From an uncultured Clostridia bacterium (GTDB taxonomy: Bacteria; Bacillota; Clostridia; Christensenellales; UBA1242), in assembly GCA_944380695.1 (NCBI GenBank), contig CALWII010000017.1, forward strand, positions 1 through 14,559: a stretch of DNA of 14,559 nt. The letters are read 5' to 3'. Made by a program: the position numbers and the translations under genes. Below the pieces are notes generated by a model, which worked only from the letters and a program-made list of their open reading frames with translations, was not told where the DNA came from and ran no database searches. Below, piece after piece: positions 1-5,739 of this stretch (position 1 is the first letter of the stretch; each line of letters begins with the position of its first letter).

Positions 1-913
1 TGTCAAAAAATTTGCTTGCATCTTGTATTTTTAAAGGGTTTCTCAAATCTGGTTTATCAGAACAATAGTCTTCCATCGCCTGTTTCCATTTTAAGCGCTT
101 AAACGGAGCTTTGCAAACCTCATAGCTCGAAAATTTTTCAAATATTTCCGTTGCAAGTGTTTCGCAAACTTCAAAAACATCATCTTGCGTTGCAAATGAC
201 ATTTCCATATCTATTTGATAAAATTCGCCTGGAGTTCTGTCTGCTCTTGCGGCTTCATTTCTGAAACAAGGCGCTATTTGAAAATATCTGTCAAAACCGC
301 TGACCATTAACAACTGTTTAAATTGCTGTGGAGATTGTGGTAAAGCATAAAATTCACCAGGAGCATACACTGTTGGAACAATAAAGTCTCTTGCTCCTTC
401 TGGCGAAGTGTTTGCTAAAATTGGTGTTTGAAACTCTGCAAAACCCAATTCTGTAAGTCTGTTTCTGACAAATTGTAAAATTTTTGCTCTTTTAAGTATT
501 CTTTCGTGCAGTTCTTGATTTCTCAAATCCAAAAATCTATATTTTAAACGAAGCTCCTCTTTTGTCTGCTGTGCTTCATTAATTTCAAAAGGCAAAACAT
601 TTTGACATTTTCCTAAAATGCTTATTTTTTCTGCTTCAATTTCAATTTCGCCTGTAGGCATTTTTAAGTTTTTACTTTCTCTTTCTACAACTTTGCCTTC
701 AACTTTAATAACCGTTTCTTTTACTATTCCTTCAAAAAGCTTATCGTCTTTTGTAATTATTTGAGTAATTCCGTAATTGTCTCGCAGTGTTAAAAATGAA
801 ATTGCTCCTAGTTTACGAATAGTATTCACCCAGCCAGATAATCTCACTCTTTTGCCAACATCTTTTATTCTTAATTCTCCACAACTGTGTGTTCTATAAA
901 TATTTTCCTTCAT
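1..913 (-). CDS. aspS: Aspartate--tRNA ligase (AspRS), partial: N-terminal 304 residues
   Basis: Charges tRNA-Asp (and, in organisms lacking AsnRS, often tRNA-Asn) with aspartate in the cytoplasm. The gene reads leftward and runs off the window at base 1; about 304 codons are visible, roughly half of a usual ~590-residue enzyme. The N-terminal OB-fold anticodon-binding domain (residues ~1-105) begins with the family-typical YRTHSCGELR. The class II catalytic core follows: YRFLDLR at ~125-131, TSPEGARDF at 169-177, LPQSPQQFKQLLMV at 191-204 and motif 2 arginine in FRNE at 217-220. After motif 2 it reads RADRTPGEFYQID, the form I know from alphaproteobacterial AspRS rather than the usual RADRQPEFTQID. 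Motif 3 and the inserted GAD domain lie outside the window. The start at 913-911 is set by an AGGAG ribosome site (complement of 919-923). It lies downstream of recF on the same strand but has its own promoter. Confidence 0.95.
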   Translation of the reverse strand, partial: MKENIYRTHSCGELRIKDVGKRVRLSGWVNTIRKLGAISFLTLRDNYGITQIITKDDKLFEGIVKETVIKVEGKVVERESKNLKMPTGEIEIEAEKISILGKCQNVLPFEINEAQQTKEELRLKYRFLDLRNQELHERILKRAKILQFVRNRLTELGFAEFQTPILANTSPEGARDFIVPTVYAPGEFYALPQSPQQFKQLLMVSGFDRYFQIAPCFRNEAARADRTPGEFYQIDMEMSFATQDDVFEVCETLATEIFEKFSSYEVCKAPFKRLKWKQAMEDYCSDKPDLRNPLKIQDASKFFD

Positions 914-963
914 AAAATCTCCTAGACAGTTTCTCATATAAAATCATCAATTTTTATTTTTAT

Positions 964-992
964 ATTTTAACTTTTAAACAACTTTGTGTCAA
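964..992 (-). promoter_or_regulatory. Promoter of aspS (sigma-A type)
   Basis: On the minus strand, -35 TTGACA (complement of 987-992), a 17-bp spacer and -10 TAAAAT (complement of 964-969). The predicted start near 957 gives a leader of about 43 nt, too short for a T-box. The -35 begins just after the recF stop codon, and I see no terminator between recF and aspS, so read-through from recF is also possible. Confidence 0.75.
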
Positions 993-996
993 CAGA

Positions 997-2058
997 TTAA
1001 ACGACTTTGCCGTTTTCAACTCTTATAATTTTGCCGTTACATAAATTTTCATCTGTTGCTGTTATAAAAGTTTGACAGCGAGCAGTGAATTTTATTAGTC
1101 TATCTCTTCTGGTTTTATCAAGTTCAGAGAAAACATCGTCTAATATCAAAATAGGATATTCTCCATTTTCATTTTTGATTATTTCTAGTTCTGCAAGTTT
1201 TAATGAAAGTGCCGTGGTTCTTTGCTGTCCTTGCGAACCAAAATTTTTAACTTCTTGACCATCTATATAAATATCAATGTCATCTCTATGCGGTCCAAAA
1301 GTGGTGTAACCAAGCGAATAGTCTTTTTCTAAAAGTTTAGAAAGTTTTTTTAAATATTCTTCCTCTGTTTTTACTTCAGGTTTTTTGTAAACAAGTTCTA
1401 ATTTTTCTCCACCAGATATAAATTCATGAGCTTTTTTTTCATTTTTCTCTAAATTTTTAATGAATTTTTCTCTTTCAGCTATTATTTTTAAGCCTGTCGA
1501 AGCTAATGCTTTGTCCCAGATTTGAATCATATCTTTTAGGCTCTCAATACTTTTCGAATTTTTCAATAATTTATTTCGGTTATCTAATATTTTGTCATAC
1601 CTTGATAATAAGTAAAAATATCTTTTGTTGGTTTGTGAAATGTCAATATTCATAAATTTTCTTCTTTCATCAGGACTTTCTTTGACTAATTTTAACTCAT
1701 CTGGTGAAAAGAAAACAATTGGTATTTCGCCTAAAACATCACCTATTCTTCTAATAACAATATCATCTAGCTTTACAGACTTTTTACTATTTAAAAATAT
1801 GTTTACTTCTATCTTTTTTTTTCTAATTTGATTTTCAGCGTTAATTATAATTTTTGATTGACTTTCTCCCCAAGAAATCAGTTGTTTTTCTTTATTTGTT
1901 CTAAAACTTTTTCCAATGCAAGCAAAAAAAATTGCCTCAATTAAGTTTGTTTTTCCTTGTGCATTTTTTCCACAAAGCGAATTGGTTTTGCCATCAAAAA
2001 ATATCTTTTCGCTTTTATAATTTCTAAAATTTTTTAATTCCACACTTGTAATTTTCAT
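997..2058 (-). CDS. recF: DNA replication and repair protein RecF
   Basis: An SMC-like ATPase that binds gapped DNA and, with RecO and RecR, loads RecA during gap repair and fork restart. The 353 residues are close to the usual ~360. Visible motifs: Walker A GKNAQGKT at 30-37, GPHRDD at 255-260, ABC signature GSQGQQRT at 274-281 and Walker B/D-loop ILILDDVFSELD at 303-314, so the ATPase looks intact. The ATG at 2058-2056 gives the classic RecF N-terminus (MKITSVELKNFRNY). No Shine-Dalgarno sequence precedes it; a consensus extended -10 ends 6 nt before the ATG, so the mRNA is probably leaderless. In most Firmicutes recF follows dnaN in the same direction; here it is divergent from dnaA, and its usual companions yaaA and gyrB are not in the window. 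Confidence 0.97.
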   Translation of the reverse strand: MKITSVELKNFRNYKSEKIFFDGKTNSLCGKNAQGKTNLIEAIFFACIGKSFRTNKEKQLISWGESQSKIIINAENQIRKKKIEVNIFLNSKKSVKLDDIVIRRIGDVLGEIPIVFFSPDELKLVKESPDERRKFMNIDISQTNKRYFYLLSRYDKILDNRNKLLKNSKSIESLKDMIQIWDKALASTGLKIIAEREKFIKNLEKNEKKAHEFISGGEKLELVYKKPEVKTEEEYLKKLSKLLEKDYSLGYTTFGPHRDDIDIYIDGQEVKNFGSQGQQRTTALSLKLAELEIIKNENGEYPILILDDVFSELDKTRRDRLIKFTARCQTFITATDENLCNGKIIRVENGKVV

Positions 2059-2064
2059 AGTTTT

Positions 2065-2093
2065 ATTATAACATAAATTTAGTTTTCAAACAA
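2065..2093 (-). promoter_or_regulatory. Promoter of recF, probably leaderless
   Basis: On the minus strand, -35 TTGTTT (complement of 2088-2093), a 17-bp spacer and a perfect -10 TATAAT (complement of 2065-2070) with the TGn extension just upstream. The -10 ends 6 nt before the recF ATG, so transcription should begin at or beside the A of the start codon. Its -35 is only 11 bp from the -35 of the divergent dnaA promoter. Confidence 0.75.
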
Positions 2094-2104
2094 CCTTTCT
2101 TTGC

Positions 2105-2133
2105 TTGACAACTCTAGTTTTGTTTAGTAAAAT
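2105..2133 (+). promoter_or_regulatory. Promoter of dnaA
   Basis: -35 TTGACA (2105-2110), 17-bp spacer, -10 TAAAAT (2128-2133). The predicted start near 2140 leaves a leader of only about 10 nt, holding a weak AGGT (2142-2145) before the ATG at 2150. I see no DnaA box in the 2059-2149 gap, so the DnaA autorepression site known upstream of dnaA in Bacillus subtilis is not evident here. Confidence 0.8.
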
Positions 2134-2149
2134 ATTAAAGTAGGTAATT

Positions 2150-3502
2150 ATGCAAGAATTAAATAAATTATGGCAACAACTTTTAGAAAAATTGGAGATA
2201 TCTGTTTCCAATGTTTCTTTTGTTATGTGGTTTAAACCTTTAAAAGTAATTGATTTTACTGAAAACAAGATTTTAGTTCTTTCAACAAAATCTACTTTTG
2301 CCAAAAATCAAATTTTAAAAAATTATTTTGATAAATTAAAATCTGCTTCAGTTGATATTTTTGGAGAAGACATTGACATAGATATTCTTGACCCTGCCGA
2401 AGAAAAAGAATATCTCTCAAAAAATCAAAAGGCACTTTCTAAAAATGAAGTGGAAACAACAAAAAATCCTTTCAACCCAAAATATACTTTTGGCAACTTT
2501 GTTGTTGGAAAATGTAATCAAACCGTGTATGCAGCTGCAAGGGCCGTTGCAGAAAACCCTGGAAAGAGTTTTAATCCACTTTTTATATACGGCGGTGTTG
2601 GACTTGGAAAAACCCACCTTCTCCACGCAATAGGAAATTACATTAGAGAATCTTCTCCACAAATGAAAGTAAAATATGTGACTTGTGAACAGTTTACAAA
2701 TGACTATATTGAAAGTTTAGGTTCTTCAATTAAAAATAAAACCAATTCACAGTTTAGAGAAAAATATAGAAATGTTGATGTATTAATTGTTGATGATATA
2801 CAATTTATAAGCAAAAAAACAAGTACTCAAGAGGAATTCTTTCACACATTTAACGACCTTCATCAATTTGGCAAACAAATTATAATCGCATCTGACAGAC
2901 CTCCAAAGGAAATTGAAACACTCGAAGAAAGACTTCGTTCTCGATTTACAATGGGCTTAATCCAAGATTTACAACCACCTGACTTCGAAACAAGAGTCGC
3001 AATTTTAAGAAAAAAATGTCAACTTGAAAAATGTTCTATAACTGATGAAGCTTTAAATTATATCGCCGAACATATTGATTCAAATGTTAGAGAACTAGAA
3101 GGTATGCTTTCAAAAGTTTGTTTCCTTTCCAACCTCATCGGAAAACAAGAAGCAGATATCAATGATGTTCACGAATCCTTTTCAGACAAGTATGACGAAA
3201 AAAATGAAGGTGGTTCAAATCCCGACCAAATAATTAACGCAGTTTGTGAATATTTTGATATTTCAAAAGATGACATAACAGGAAAAAAGAAAAACAAAGA
3301 AATTGTTGAACCTAGAATGATAGCAATATATATGATAAGCGATATGTTAGAACTTCCACTTGTTTCTATTGGCAAAATTTTTGGAGGAAGAGACCATACA
3401 ACAATTATGCACTCTCGGGATAAAATCTCTGCCGAAATGAAGACAAACAGAAAAATTCAAACATTTGTAAACGAAATAAAAAAAATGTTGAAAAGTGGAT
3501 AA
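2150..3502 (+). CDS. dnaA: Chromosomal replication initiator protein DnaA
   Basis: The AAA+ initiator that binds DnaA boxes at oriC, melts the origin and recruits the helicase. The 450 residues match the family. Domain I is at ~1-80 and a short variable linker at ~81-105. The AAA+ domain (~108-345) has Walker A GGVGLGKT at 148-155, Walker B VLIVDDIQF at 211-219 and the RLRSRF box at 261-266. Domain IV (~357-450) carries the DNA-binding signature GRDHTTIMHS at 413-422. All catalytic and box-reading motifs are intact. The ATG at 2150 is fixed by the promoter about 17 nt upstream. The stop codon (3500-3502) lies inside a near-consensus DnaA box on the minus strand, so the gene ends inside the origin. 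No terminator separates it from dnaN. Confidence 0.99.
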   Translation: MQELNKLWQQLLEKLEISVSNVSFVMWFKPLKVIDFTENKILVLSTKSTFAKNQILKNYFDKLKSASVDIFGEDIDIDILDPAEEKEYLSKNQKALSKNEVETTKNPFNPKYTFGNFVVGKCNQTVYAAARAVAENPGKSFNPLFIYGGVGLGKTHLLHAIGNYIRESSPQMKVKYVTCEQFTNDYIESLGSSIKNKTNSQFREKYRNVDVLIVDDIQFISKKTSTQEEFFHTFNDLHQFGKQIIIASDRPPKEIETLEERLRSRFTMGLIQDLQPPDFETRVAILRKKCQLEKCSITDEALNYIAEHIDSNVRELEGMLSKVCFLSNLIGKQEADINDVHESFSDKYDEKNEGGSNPDQIINAVCEYFDISKDDITGKKKNKEIVEPRMIAIYMISDMLELPLVSIGKIFGGRDHTTIMHSRDKISAEMKTNRKIQTFVNEIKKMLKSG

Positions 3503-3543
3503 TTAGTAAAATTATTGACAACTTGTCCACAAACTTGTCCACA
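3494..3543. promoter_or_regulatory. DnaA-box cluster, left part of oriC
   Basis: Compared with the consensus TTATCCACA, I see TTATCCACT on the minus strand (3494-3502, one mismatch, overlapping the dnaA stop). On the plus strand are TTATTGACA (3512-3520, two mismatches) and two identical TTGTCCACA boxes (3523-3531 and 3535-3543, one mismatch each). The two identical boxes lie in a 12-bp direct repeat, about one helical turn apart, so DnaA would sit on the same face of the helix. Confidence 0.8.
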
Positions 3544-3618
3544 AAAAATTAATCTATATATAGTATAACATCACCGTAAATTTAGGGTTAAAAAATCAAT
3601 ATATGGTTTTAAAATAAG

Positions 3619-3627
3619 TTATCGACA
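3619..3627 (+). promoter_or_regulatory. Single DnaA box, right part of oriC
   Basis: TTATCGACA, one mismatch from TTATCCACA and in the same direction as the left plus-strand boxes. It is separated from them by 75 bp of AT-rich sequence and is followed 13 bp later by a triplet-periodic AT-rich element. Confidence 0.6.
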
Positions 3628-3640
3628 TTTGCACATAACA

Positions 3641-3658
3641 CTATTAATATTAATACTA
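3641..3658 (+). promoter_or_regulatory. Possible DnaA-trio / duplex-unwinding element
   Basis: Six consecutive triplets ending in TA (CTA TTA ATA TTA ATA CTA) follow the box at 3619-3627 in the orientation described for B. subtilis, where the complementary strand carries 3'-GAT-type trios. Two triplets deviate from the published pattern in the first position, and the 13-bp gap is longer than expected. The element overlaps a 12-bp palindrome (3643-3654). Assignment is by inference. Confidence 0.35.
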
Positions 3659-3718
3659 GTTAATCAATTAATTAAAAATAAAAGAATGTTACGCGCGAAA
3701 AAAATCAAGGAGGAAAAA

Positions 3719-4819
3719 ATGTTATTAAATTGTATGGGTCTTGAACTTTCAGAAGCCTTTTTAAGAGTTAGTAAAGCTATATCAAATAAAATTACAAATC
3801 CTATTTTAGAGGGTATAAAATTATCAGCAGAAGACAATGTATTGACTTTAAGTGCTACTGATACAGATTTATCTATAGAAAAAAAGATTAAAGCTGATGT
3901 AAAAATAGAAGGAGAAACAGTTGTTCCTGGAAAGTTTATAACCGAGTTTGTTAAAAAATTATCTTCTTCAGAAATAGAACTCGAAGTAAACAAAAAAAAT
4001 CAATTGCTTATCAGATATGATGATAATGAAAGTGTTATCCAATGTTACAACCCTATTGAATATCCTGGATTTAAAAAACTTAAAACTGACGAATGGTTTG
4101 GAATCAGCCAAAAAGACTTAAAGACGCTTATAAATAAAACTATTTTTTCTGTTGCACTTGATGATTCGAGACCAATATTAAAAGGTGTTTTGTTTGATAT
4201 AAGTCAAAAAGAGTTGTCTGCAGTTGCACTTGATGGATATAGATTAGCTTTTGTAAAAAAGAAAGCAAGTTCAAATGTAAAAAAATCAATAGTTGTTCCT
4301 ACGAGGTCATTAAATGAAATTAGCAAGCTTTTAGATGACACCGACGACATTATAAATGTTTATATTGATTCAAACGCAATAATGATTGACACCGTCGATA
4401 CAAAAATCATTTCAAGACTATTAGAAGGAGATTTCGTTAATTACAAGCAAATTATCCCTGTAAATTTTGAAACCTATGTTATATTGAATAAAACACAGTT
4501 AGAAGATGCACTTGAAAGAGTTTCACTCTTAAGTAAAGTTGGACAAAATAATTTTGTAAAATTTGATATTAAAGAAAATTCTCTATTATTAACATCAAAT
4601 TCAGAAATAGGAAATATTAAAGAAAAAATCAACGCTGTCCTTAATGGAAAAGATGTAACAATAGCATTCAACCCAAGATTTATTTTGGAAGTTTTAAAAG
4701 CCAATACCGATGAATTTGTAAAGTTATGTTTAAATTCTCCTTCAAATCCTTGTGTAATAGTGCCAACTGAAAGCGACGAATTTTTGTATTTGGTTTTACC
4801 TGTAAGAATGTTTAATTAA
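3719..4819 (+). CDS. dnaN: DNA polymerase III subunit beta (sliding clamp)
   Basis: Forms the ring-shaped dimer that tethers DNA polymerase III and many repair proteins to DNA. From the ATG at 3719 it encodes 366 residues, the normal length, and ends in LVLPVRMFN, matching the conserved clamp C-terminus that lines the partner-binding pocket. SRPILKGV and ALDGYRLA in the middle domain are also family hallmarks. An open frame extends upstream to a TTG at 3629, but that stretch is origin DNA; a full AAGGAGG (3707-3713) 5 nt before 3719 decides the start. It probably shares dnaA transcripts. A weak promoter (TTGCAC 3629-3634, TAATAC 3651-3656, 16-bp spacer) might add its own. A terminator follows. 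Confidence 0.98.
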   Translation: MLLNCMGLELSEAFLRVSKAISNKITNPILEGIKLSAEDNVLTLSATDTDLSIEKKIKADVKIEGETVVPGKFITEFVKKLSSSEIELEVNKKNQLLIRYDDNESVIQCYNPIEYPGFKKLKTDEWFGISQKDLKTLINKTIFSVALDDSRPILKGVLFDISQKELSAVALDGYRLAFVKKKASSNVKKSIVVPTRSLNEISKLLDDTDDIINVYIDSNAIMIDTVDTKIISRLLEGDFVNYKQIIPVNFETYVILNKTQLEDALERVSLLSKVGQNNFVKFDIKENSLLLTSNSEIGNIKEKINAVLNGKDVTIAFNPRFILEVLKANTDEFVKLCLNSPSNPCVIVPTESDEFLYLVLPVRMFN

Positions 4820-4833
4820 ATTGTTTTTGAAAT

Positions 4834-4865
4834 AAACTTCTGCATATTTTACAGAAGTTTTTTTT
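4834..4865 (+). terminator. Intrinsic terminator after dnaN
   Basis: A 9-bp perfect stem (4834-4842 with 4852-4860), a 9-nt loop and a run of eight T (4858-4865). It lies 14 bp after the dnaN stop and separates the replication genes from the rpmH operon. Confidence 0.9.
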
Positions 4866-4927
4866 ATAAAAAATATCAATTTTTTTTCTTTTCGCTAAAA
4901 GTCAAAAAAATTCTCACTAAAATAAAG

Positions 4928-4956
4928 TTGACAAATAAAATAAAAAATTATATACT
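4928..4956 (+). promoter_or_regulatory. Promoter of the rpmH-rnpA-yidD-yidC-jag operon
   Basis: -35 TTGACA (4928-4933), 17-bp spacer, -10 TATACT (4951-4956): near-perfect, as expected for a ribosomal-protein gene. The predicted start is near 4963, giving a leader of about 55 nt. The leader holds two copies of GACTAAC (4968-4974 and 4998-5004) flanking a small CGTTT/AAACG hairpin (4980-4992). No known riboswitch or leader is recognised. Confidence 0.85.
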
Positions 4957-5017
4957 ATCAAAGGTTTGACTAACTTAATCGTTTTTTAAACGCGTAAGAC
5001 TAACAAGGAGGAATTTT

Positions 5018-5152
5018 ATGAAACAAACTTATCAACCAAAAAAAGCAAAAAGAAAAAAAGTTCACGGTTTTAGAGAAAGAATGCGTTCACAAGGTGGAAG
5101 AAATGTTTTAAAAAGAAGAAGAGCGCGTGGCAGAAAAAATATTGCAGTTTAA
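5018..5152 (+). CDS. rpmH: 50S ribosomal protein L34 (bL34)
   Basis: A small, very basic protein of the large ribosomal subunit. The 44 codons give the family length (44-46). The sequence opens [18 protein letters not shown] and continues with [20 protein letters not shown], matching the conserved L34 pattern (TYQP, KRKK-HGF, RM---GR-VL-RRRA-GR). A perfect AAGGAGG (5005-5011) lies 6 nt before the ATG. It is first in its operon, with rnpA starting 12 bp after the stop, the near-universal bacterial rpmH-rnpA order. In most Firmicutes this pair lies on the other side of dnaA. Confidence 0.98.
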   Translation: MKQTYQPKKAKRKKVHGFRERMRSQGGRNVLKRRRARGRKNIAV

Positions 5153-5164
5153 AGGAAATATGAT

Positions 5165-5476
5165 ATGGATCACAGACTGAAAAAAGAAAAACAATTTTCG
5201 TATATTTACAGAAAAGGAAAGAGAAGCAATTCAAAGTTTTTTACCCTTTTTTCAGTCGAAAGTAAATATGATAATTATTTAATTGGCTTTGCAATATCAA
5301 AAAAAATTGGAAAAGCGAATAAAAGAAATAAACTAAAAAGAAGATTAAAAGAAATTATAAGGCTAAACAATCTACCAAAAAATTTTAATAATTATGTATT
5401 AATGGCAAAACCTGGTGCCGCAGAATTAGAATTTAATGATTTAATAAAAGAGGTAAAATATTTATTTGAAAAATGA
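5165..5476 (+). CDS. rnpA: Ribonuclease P protein component
   Basis: The protein subunit that helps the RNase P ribozyme bind pre-tRNA and trim its 5' end. The 103 residues are slightly short for the family (110-120). The RNR box is clear at residues ~49-62 (KANKRNKLKRRLKE), and the N-terminal R-L-K-K-...-F...Y-R-K-G-K-R pattern that forms the substrate cleft is present. The start at 5165 has AAAGG (5151-5155) about 9 nt upstream. An out-of-frame ATG at 5160 is ignored because it meets no family alignment. Its TGA stop overlaps the yidD ATG (ATGA), implying translational coupling. Confidence 0.96.
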   Translation: MDHRLKKEKQFSYIYRKGKRSNSKFFTLFSVESKYDNYLIGFAISKKIGKANKRNKLKRRLKEIIRLNNLPKNFNNYVLMAKPGAAELEFNDLIKEVKYLFEK

Positions 5477-5739
5477 AAGTGTTGCTTTATCCTTTTAGGT
5501 TTTTATTACAAGTTATAGTTTATTTTTATAAAATATTTATATCGCCATTACTTCCAAAAGTTTGTAAATTTACACCAAGTTGTTCTACTTACTTCTTACA
5601 AGCAGTAAAAGAGTTTGGTCCATTTAAAGGATTTTATGTTGGTGTAAAAAGAATTTGCAAGTGTTCACCTTTTTGTGATAAGCACGGCTATGATCCTGTT
5701 CCTATAAACATAAAAGGAGAATCTAAATGGCTTTTATAA
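5473..5739 (+). CDS. yidD: Membrane protein insertion efficiency factor YidD
   Basis: A small membrane-associated protein thought to assist YidC in inserting or folding membrane proteins. The 88 residues fit the family (70-100). The hallmark CKFTPSCSTY lies at 31-40, followed by F-G-P-F-K-G-F, V-K-R-I-C-K-C-S-P-F at 58-67 and the conserved GYDPVP at 72-77. Cysteines are at 31, 37, 62, 64 and 68. The N-terminal ~27 residues are hydrophobic and amphipathic. It overlaps rnpA by 4 nt and yidC by 13 nt, so the three are tightly coupled. Biochemical function is only partly established for the family. Confidence 0.95.
   Translation: MKVLLYPFRFLLQVIVYFYKIFISPLLPKVCKFTPSCSTYFLQAVKEFGPFKGFYVGVKRICKCSPFCDKHGYDPVPINIKGESKWLL

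Larger units (their letters stand above)
3494..3690. other. oriC: Putative chromosomal origin of replication, oriC (dnaA-dnaN gap)
   Basis: The 216-bp gap between dnaA and dnaN is very AT-rich and contains the only cluster of DnaA boxes I found in the window: a left group at 3494-3543 and a single box at 3619-3627. These flank AT-rich DNA (3544-3618) and are followed by another AT-rich stretch (3641-3690) suitable for duplex opening. Position, box cluster and AT-rich DNA together match known Firmicute origins. The upstream gap 2059-2149 has no boxes, so the origin seems to be one-part rather than split around dnaA as in B. subtilis. The exact unwinding site is inferred. Confidence 0.8.

Noticed and set aside
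914..963. T-box or other leader regulation of aspS
   Set aside because: The predicted leader is only about 43 nt and shows no T-box sequence or terminator.
2086..2304. Minus-strand open frame across the dnaA promoter and 5' end
   Set aside because: It is a shadow of dnaA in another frame and crosses both divergent promoters.
3535..3562. Possible dnaN promoter TTGTCC-16-TATATA within oriC
   Set aside because: The -35 is part of a DnaA box and both hexamers are poor; AT-rich origin DNA gives many such matches.
3629..3718. In-frame upstream extension of dnaN from TTG 3629
   Set aside because: It would read through origin DNA, adds about 30 residues with no counterpart in the clamp family, and lacks a ribosome site, whereas 3719 has a perfect one.
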